DNA of 10,306 nucleotides from an uncultured Micrococcales bacterium (GTDB lineage Bacteria; Actinomycetota; Actinomycetes; Actinomycetales; Microbacteriaceae). The stretch is from contig CAIYOE010000232.1 in the NCBI GenBank assembly GCA_903927775.1, forward strand, positions 1 through 10,306, given 5' to 3'. A program made the position numbers and the translations under genes. The notes beneath the pieces were generated by a model. That model made no database searches and was not told where the DNA came from. It worked only from the letters and a program-made list of their open reading frames with translations. Shown in pieces: positions 6,849 through 10,306 of this stretch (positions within the stretch are counted from its first letter, which is position 1; each line of letters opens with the position of its first letter).

Positions 6849-6866
6849 GGTGTCAAAATTAGCGCT
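6849..6866. promoter_or_regulatory. 18-bp divergent promoter, both sides apparently leaderless
   Basis: Only 18 bp separate the rimJ ATG (6848) from the cyclo-ligase ATG (6867). On the minus strand TAATTT (6861 to 6856) is followed by 7 nt and the rimJ ATG. On the plus strand CAAAAT (6854-6859) is followed by 7 nt and the cyclo-ligase ATG. The two -10-like hexamers overlap by four bases, and neither gene has a Shine-Dalgarno. The -35 regions would lie inside the opposite coding sequence. The minus-strand element is the better match; the plus-strand one is weaker. Confidence 0.45.
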
Positions 6867-7439
6867 ATGACATCACATGATTCGCAGAATGCCAAAAAAA
6901 TGCTTCGTGCCAAACTTTCCGAAGCCCGAATCACTTTGGCCAAAGACCCGAATCACCCAGCTGGCCTTGCCGCCGAACTTTTCGCTTTGACCAAAGCCCT
7001 CGAGGCCAAGATCATCGCAGCCTATTTACCTTTTGGCACCGAACCAAACATCGGGGGTTTTGTTTCCGGAGCAAGCGCTCACGGACTGAAACTGATTATG
7101 CCGGTGAGCAACCCCGATGGAAGTCTGCATTGGATTCATTACGCGGGCGTAAGTGCGCCGGGAATTTTCGGCTTCGATGAACCAACGGGCGAGCCAGCCG
7201 AGCTTCGCGAAGCGCAACTGATTTTGATCCCTGCGTCCGCCGTTGACCGCGCGGGCAATCGTCTGGGTAAAGGTAAGGGCTTTTACGACATCGCATTGGC
7301 GCCTCCAGAGGTAAACGCGCCGGTTGCTGCAGTGGTTTATGAACCTGAAGTCCTGAACGGCCTACCGGTGGAAGACCATGATCAGCCGGTCGACTTTATT
7401 GTCACACCATTTCGGACCATCGCGGTGGGCTCACGATAA
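6867..7439 (+). CDS. ygfA: 5-formyltetrahydrofolate cyclo-ligase (EC 6.3.3.2)
   Basis: This encodes a 190-residue cytosolic enzyme that converts 5-formyl-THF and ATP to 5,10-methenyl-THF, recycling a stored folate form. Seen: a basic N-terminal helix with KKMLRAKLSEAR, the folate-side motif YLPFGTEPN (53-61) with Glu59, LILIPASAVDRAG (118-130), and the ATP-binding signature GNRLGKGKGFYD (130-141). The C-terminal LPVEDHDQPVDFIVTP is typical of the family. Length is normal. The ATG at 6867 is preferred; an upstream open frame to 6768 would run through the rimJ start and adds residues unlike the family. It is followed 57 nt downstream by the FmdB-like gene, the same pair as Rv0992c-Rv0991c of M. 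tuberculosis. Confidence 0.93.
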   Translation: MTSHDSQNAKKMLRAKLSEARITLAKDPNHPAGLAAELFALTKALEAKIIAAYLPFGTEPNIGGFVSGASAHGLKLIMPVSNPDGSLHWIHYAGVSAPGIFGFDEPTGEPAELREAQLILIPASAVDRAGNRLGKGKGFYDIALAPPEVNAPVAAVVYEPEVLNGLPVEDHDQPVDFIVTPFRTIAVGSR

Positions 7440-7451
7440 CCGGTGTAGCTG

Positions 7452-7479
7452 GGCCGAATGGTAAAATCAGGGTTCGGCC
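7452..7479 (+). promoter_or_regulatory. Extended -10 promoter inside a dyad, upstream of the fmdB-like gene
   Basis: TGGTAAAAT (7459-7467) fits an extended -10 (TGn-TAnnnT) and would start transcription near 7474, leaving a leader of about 23 nt with the GGAG ribosome-binding site. It is flanked by the perfect 7-bp inverted repeat GGCCGAA (7452-7458) and TTCGGCC (7473-7479), whose half-site centres lie 21 bp apart, about two helical turns. That spacing suits a dimeric repressor. A weak RNA hairpin is an alternative, but the loop is long (14 nt) and no T-run follows. Confidence 0.45.
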
Positions 7480-7496
7480 TCAAATTGGAGTTTCAG

Positions 7497-7715
7497 ATGC
7501 CAACCTACTCGTACAAGTGCAAGCAGTGCCAACATGCGTTCGACGCCCTGCAGTCGATTCAAGACGCGGCTCTTACCAGTTGCCCCGAGTGTAACGGCGA
7601 ACTGGTAAAGGTATACGGTTCTGTGGGTGTCACTTTTAAAGGATCGGGCTTTTACCGAACCGACTCGGCTTCGTCTGGCGGCTCCAGCCCTGCCACAGCG
7701 CCTAAAGCCGACTAA
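7497..7715 (+). CDS. FmdB-family zinc-ribbon protein
   Basis: This encodes a 72-residue protein with the FmdB/putative regulatory zinc-ribbon domain. The N-terminus MPTYSYKC is characteristic. The metal-binding cysteines are Cys8 and Cys11 (CKQC) and Cys29 and Cys32 (CPEC). The conserved GSGFYRTD follows, then a Ser/Gly/Ala/Pro-rich disordered tail. The start is clear from GGAG (7487-7490) 6 nt before the ATG; the open frame reaches back to 7458 but the added residues do not fit. The family is named after a gene of methylotrophic amide metabolism, yet its role in Actinobacteria is unclear; the M. tuberculosis relative Rv0991c has been reported as a chaperone-linked, redox-responsive protein. 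It lies 57 nt after the cyclo-ligase and appears to have its own promoter. Confidence 0.93.
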   Translation: MPTYSYKCKQCQHAFDALQSIQDAALTSCPECNGELVKVYGSVGVTFKGSGFYRTDSASSGGSSPATAPKAD

Positions 7716-7743
7716 TTCTTAGCGCGCTAGGCACAGCAACAAA

Positions 7744-10306
7744 CTAACCCCAGTGCGGCGGCTTATCGGCCTGTAAACGTTGATCGTTAGACATACCGGG
7801 CTTGTCACCCCAGGCCTCATCGCTGTCTTTGAAAGGCACTTCATCTTCGAACAGCATCTGCGGTTTGTTGTAAACAGAAAGCCCTAGGGCTTCTGCCAGA
7901 TCGCGCGCGTATTTCTCGGGGTTACTAAACAGCTCAAATGCAAAAACACGCTGCTTGGTCCAACCCAACTGAGTCAGTAAGTTTGATCTGAGCCAGATTT
8001 CTCTGGCTAAATCTCTGGAATTGATTTGCCAGTCCGGAATCAAGACAATCGCCCGATTGCCGTAACTCGCGACCAGACTCAGATGCTCACCAAAACCGAC
8101 CCTTACGGTAACTCCAAGTTTGCGCAATCTCAGAGCCAGATCGCGCAACATGGGGTCGTTCAGATCTGACTCGGGTAGTCCTTTAGCAATCTCAACTCTG
8201 GCACTGTTCGCCAAAAGTTGCCTCAGGTGAGGCACTCCCCCGGCAGTTTCATCAGCTATGTCCGACTCGGTGAAACACGAGACTACAGTGAGCCTCTTGC
8301 GTGCGCTCACCAGGAGGTTTACAAAGGCTCGGCGGCCATCGATGCCGGATAAATCACCGAGGTTCGAGAGCATGGCGCCTTTAGGTGTCTTGCCAAATCC
8401 AATGCTGAAAATAATGTGGTCCGCACTGCGATGCGCTAGCGAACTGATTGAAGAAACCTCGAACTTTTCGCTGCCGTGAGCAGTGAAAAAAGCAATTACA
8501 TCTCGTCGCTGGTGAAGACCTACCCGCACAGCATTTTTCAATCTTTCGGCATGAACTGGACTAGCGGTTGCCACCAAGAGCGATTCCTCTGGGTTATTCG
8601 CCGCGTGCCTAAAAATCAACTCCACGGTTTTTTCAAGCTCCGCATCCAAACTTTCGCAGGCTCCATCGATGTTGGTAGAAGCGCGGTTTCCGTTTTTGAT
8701 GTACTCGACCATCAGGTGGTTGACGTCGAAGTAATCATCGAGCGTAGGCTCAAAGTGGATTCTGTTTTGGTAGAACTCGCTGTTGATAAAGTCGCCCAGA
8801 AGCTGTCCGTTACCGCGGTAGTTGTTTCTTAAAACCTCGGCACCGAAAGCATTTGAAACTGCCGTTAGAGCACTTGAAACTTTTTCTTCGCGGCCAATCG
8901 GTATCGGCCTTGCCTCTACCTCGAATCCGGTTGGATAAGCAATCACATTGTCGCCGAAGGCGATTACCTGCTTGGCTCGCTTTAGGCCCGAAAGGTTCTC
9001 GGCAATAGAGGTGCCGGCGGAATCCAGCAAAATAACAACGTCGAACTGAGCGTTTGGCAAACTGGCAGCGACCTCATACGGACTGATCGCCAAAATTGGG
9101 GCAAATGCGGATAGCAAGTGTGGGCTCGCCTGAACCAATTGCGGGATGCCGGCTGAGCCAGTTTTGAGTAGAGCCTTTAGCCGGTTCGCTTGGTCCGGGA
9201 AACCAACTAGGCCTTGCTGCCAGTCGGTCGCCAACTTAGCCACAATTGAATCGCGGTTCTGGGCAAGTTGCGCGGCTTGCAGATCGCGGAATTTTTGTTC
9301 CGTGCGCTCTAGTTCGCGGGGATTTGCCGTAAGCAATCCCGGATTTTTCTCGACTAAGTATTCCAAGGTGGTCTGCCACCAGGCTAGATCGAATTCCACG
9401 GCGATGTGCTCGTGTTTGACATGCAATCTACCTAAGTCACGCATCAGACCCTCTAGGCCTGAGGCTCTCAGCTGGTTGGCAACCATTGCTCTCTCCGAGA
9501 GGTTTTCCAGGGCACCCGTGTCTTGGACCAACGAGTTCAACTTAGCGGTAAGTTTCGCCAGTTCGAGGTCCACCAAAGCCGGTTCATCGTTTTTAGGGTC
9601 AAGATGGCGCTGAAGCTTGTCAAGATCGTCTACTAAAGCCTGGTAGGTAACCAACGCATCATTTATTCCGGCCGGCACAGTGGGAGGCTTGAGGCTCTCG
9701 CTCAGGCGCATCCAGGTTTCGCGCTGGTCTTCAATAGCTCGGAGCGATGCATTCATGTCCGAGACATGCATTCCGGGTCGAACAAATTCCTTTGCGAGTT
9801 TCTTGAGTTTGCGCCGAGTGCCGCCACTCATTTCGCTCTTGAGTTTGCGATCTGCGGTTGCAATGATTACTTCGCTCAGCGAGCGGTCAAAAACTCCTGG
9901 AACGAATTTGTCTAAGCTCTCCCGGATACCAGCGAAAAGCTTTAGGTAGATTCCGAATTCGGCGACTGAATTGGCCGGTTTGAACTGAACAGCGGCGATA
10001 AAACCGGTTAGCTTGCTGGCAAGGTGAGGATAGGTCTCGTCGCGCAAACGCTTTGCAGTCGCGATTGCCTGTTCCACCTGATCGGGCGACTCAAACCGTG
10101 CCTGATACCAGGCGGAATCCTGCGGCCCAAACTTGAACTCTCCAAGTTTCTCTGCCTGCATCAGTAGGTCAAGTGCGGCCTGTCGATCTGGTTTTGCCAG
10201 CAGTTGGGTACGGTCAATTCGTGCGTTAGTTACCGGAGCGTGAGGCATTGCCGAGAGTTCGGCGAGCTTGGTCAACACTTCGATCACCGAAACATCGAGC
10301 ACCGGG
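7744..10306 (-). CDS. Large SF1 helicase-related protein, C-terminal part, with degenerate motifs
   Basis: The frame is open to the right edge, so this is the C-terminal part of a larger protein; the GTG at 10302 is only the first possible start inside the window. Numbering from it: residues 1-300 are mostly helical with basic patches and match nothing I recognise. Residues about 300-420 resemble the inter-motif region of DUF4011/AAA_11-AAA_12 helicases, including KFRDLQAAQ (337-345) and the SPYEVAASLP stretch (407-416). FDVVILLDSAG (420-430) stands where motif II (DEAS/Q) should be, and AFGDNVIAYPTGF (448-460) where motif III (GDPxQLPP) should be. NNYRGNGQLLGDFINSEFY (493-511) matches the motif IV region. 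VNLLVSARKRL (661-671) stands for motif VI (TRAR). Residues about 715-805 (IPDWQ, LLTQLGW, KQRVFAFELFSNPE) resemble a Vsr/MTES_1575-type nuclease-like end domain. No Walker A lies in the visible part. Whether it is an active ATPase cannot be judged without the N-terminus. Confidence 0.72.
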   Translation of the reverse strand, partial: PVLDVSVIEVLTKLAELSAMPHAPVTNARIDRTQLLAKPDRQAALDLLMQAEKLGEFKFGPQDSAWYQARFESPDQVEQAIATAKRLRDETYPHLASKLTGFIAAVQFKPANSVAEFGIYLKLFAGIRESLDKFVPGVFDRSLSEVIIATADRKLKSEMSGGTRRKLKKLAKEFVRPGMHVSDMNASLRAIEDQRETWMRLSESLKPPTVPAGINDALVTYQALVDDLDKLQRHLDPKNDEPALVDLELAKLTAKLNSLVQDTGALENLSERAMVANQLRASGLEGLMRDLGRLHVKHEHIAVEFDLAWWQTTLEYLVEKNPGLLTANPRELERTEQKFRDLQAAQLAQNRDSIVAKLATDWQQGLVGFPDQANRLKALLKTGSAGIPQLVQASPHLLSAFAPILAISPYEVAASLPNAQFDVVILLDSAGTSIAENLSGLKRAKQVIAFGDNVIAYPTGFEVEARPIPIGREEKVSSALTAVSNAFGAEVLRNNYRGNGQLLGDFINSEFYQNRIHFEPTLDDYFDVNHLMVEYIKNGNRASTNIDGACESLDAELEKTVELIFRHAANNPEESLLVATASPVHAERLKNAVRVGLHQRRDVIAFFTAHGSEKFEVSSISSLAHRSADHIIFSIGFGKTPKGAMLSNLGDLSGIDGRRAFVNLLVSARKRLTVVSCFTESDIADETAGGVPHLRQLLANSARVEIAKGLPESDLNDPMLRDLALRLRKLGVTVRVGFGEHLSLVASYGNRAIVLIPDWQINSRDLAREIWLRSNLLTQLGWTKQRVFAFELFSNPEKYARDLAEALGLSVYNKPQMLFEDEVPFKDSDEAWGDKPGMSNDQRLQADKPPHWG

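Noticed and set aside
7718..7731. Small dyad between the fmdB-like gene and the helicase-like gene, considered as a terminator
   Set aside because: The stem is only about five pairs with one wobble and no T-run follows, so it does not qualify as an intrinsic terminator in either direction.
8389..8412. GFGKTPKG in the helicase-like protein looks like a Walker A (P-loop)
   Set aside because: It lies near the C-terminal end, in the place where this helicase family has its IIFSxGFG strand after motif V, and does not fit the full GxxxxGK[ST] pattern or position.
9146..9613. Plus-strand open frame of 155 codons opposite the helicase-like gene, with shorter ones at 8258-8832 and 9680-9949
   Set aside because: They are antisense to a long continuous coding frame, have Ser/Arg-rich compositions typical of shadow frames, and show no recognisable domain or start signal.
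1..10306. Search for a defence island, phage, toxin-antitoxin, retron, CRISPR or biosynthetic cluster
   Set aside because: The only candidate is the helicase-like gene, which stands alone beside core metabolic genes. No partner genes, repeats or integrase support a system.

Overview
The window looks like a piece of chromosome from a small-genome actinobacterium, most likely Microbacteriaceae (freshwater 'Luna'-type lineages such as Rhodoluna or Aquiluna are my best guess). This rests on moderate GC content, very short intergenic gaps, several starts that look leaderless, an actinobacterial-type protein mannosyltransferase, and a gene set that matches in families the Mycobacterium tuberculosis Rv0991c-Rv1003 neighbourhood (FmdB-like, 5-FTHF cyclo-ligase, RimJ, Rv0996-like membrane protein, Pmt). 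The taxonomic placement is inference. I see no rRNA, tRNA, CRISPR array, insertion sequence, phage gene or plasmid gene.

Left part, plus strand (4-4861). A protein O-mannosyltransferase gene (pmt) is followed by a compact set of four genes: an MFS transporter, a YciI-like small protein, an aldo/keto reductase and a TIGR01777-type NAD(P)-dependent epimerase. The gaps are 12, 1 and 41 nt, and the set ends at a strong hairpin terminator (4828-4861). The last three encode small-molecule redox or modifying enzymes and probably share one transcript with the transporter; no substrate can be named.

Middle, minus strand (6848 down to 4877). rimJ-like acetyltransferase, then a SepX/GlpR-like divisome membrane protein, then a very Ala/Lys/Pro-rich histone-H1-like protein with a perfect 22-residue tandem repeat. 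This last gene converges on the terminator of the left operon.

Right part. Divergent from rimJ, with only 18 bp between start codons, is 5-formyltetrahydrofolate cyclo-ligase, followed by an FmdB-type zinc-ribbon protein with its own likely promoter. In the M. tuberculosis arrangement galU and a moeA/gephyrin-like gene lie between rimJ and the cyclo-ligase; they are absent here. Converging on these from the right edge is the C-terminal part (at least 850 residues) of a large SF1-helicase-related protein whose motifs II, III and VI look degenerate.

Overall this is mostly ordinary core chromosome. I do not see a convincing undescribed multi-gene system. The points most worth a second look are the degenerate helicase-like protein, the H1-like gene in the divisome operon, the 18-bp leaderless divergent promoter, and the dyad around the fmdB-like promoter.
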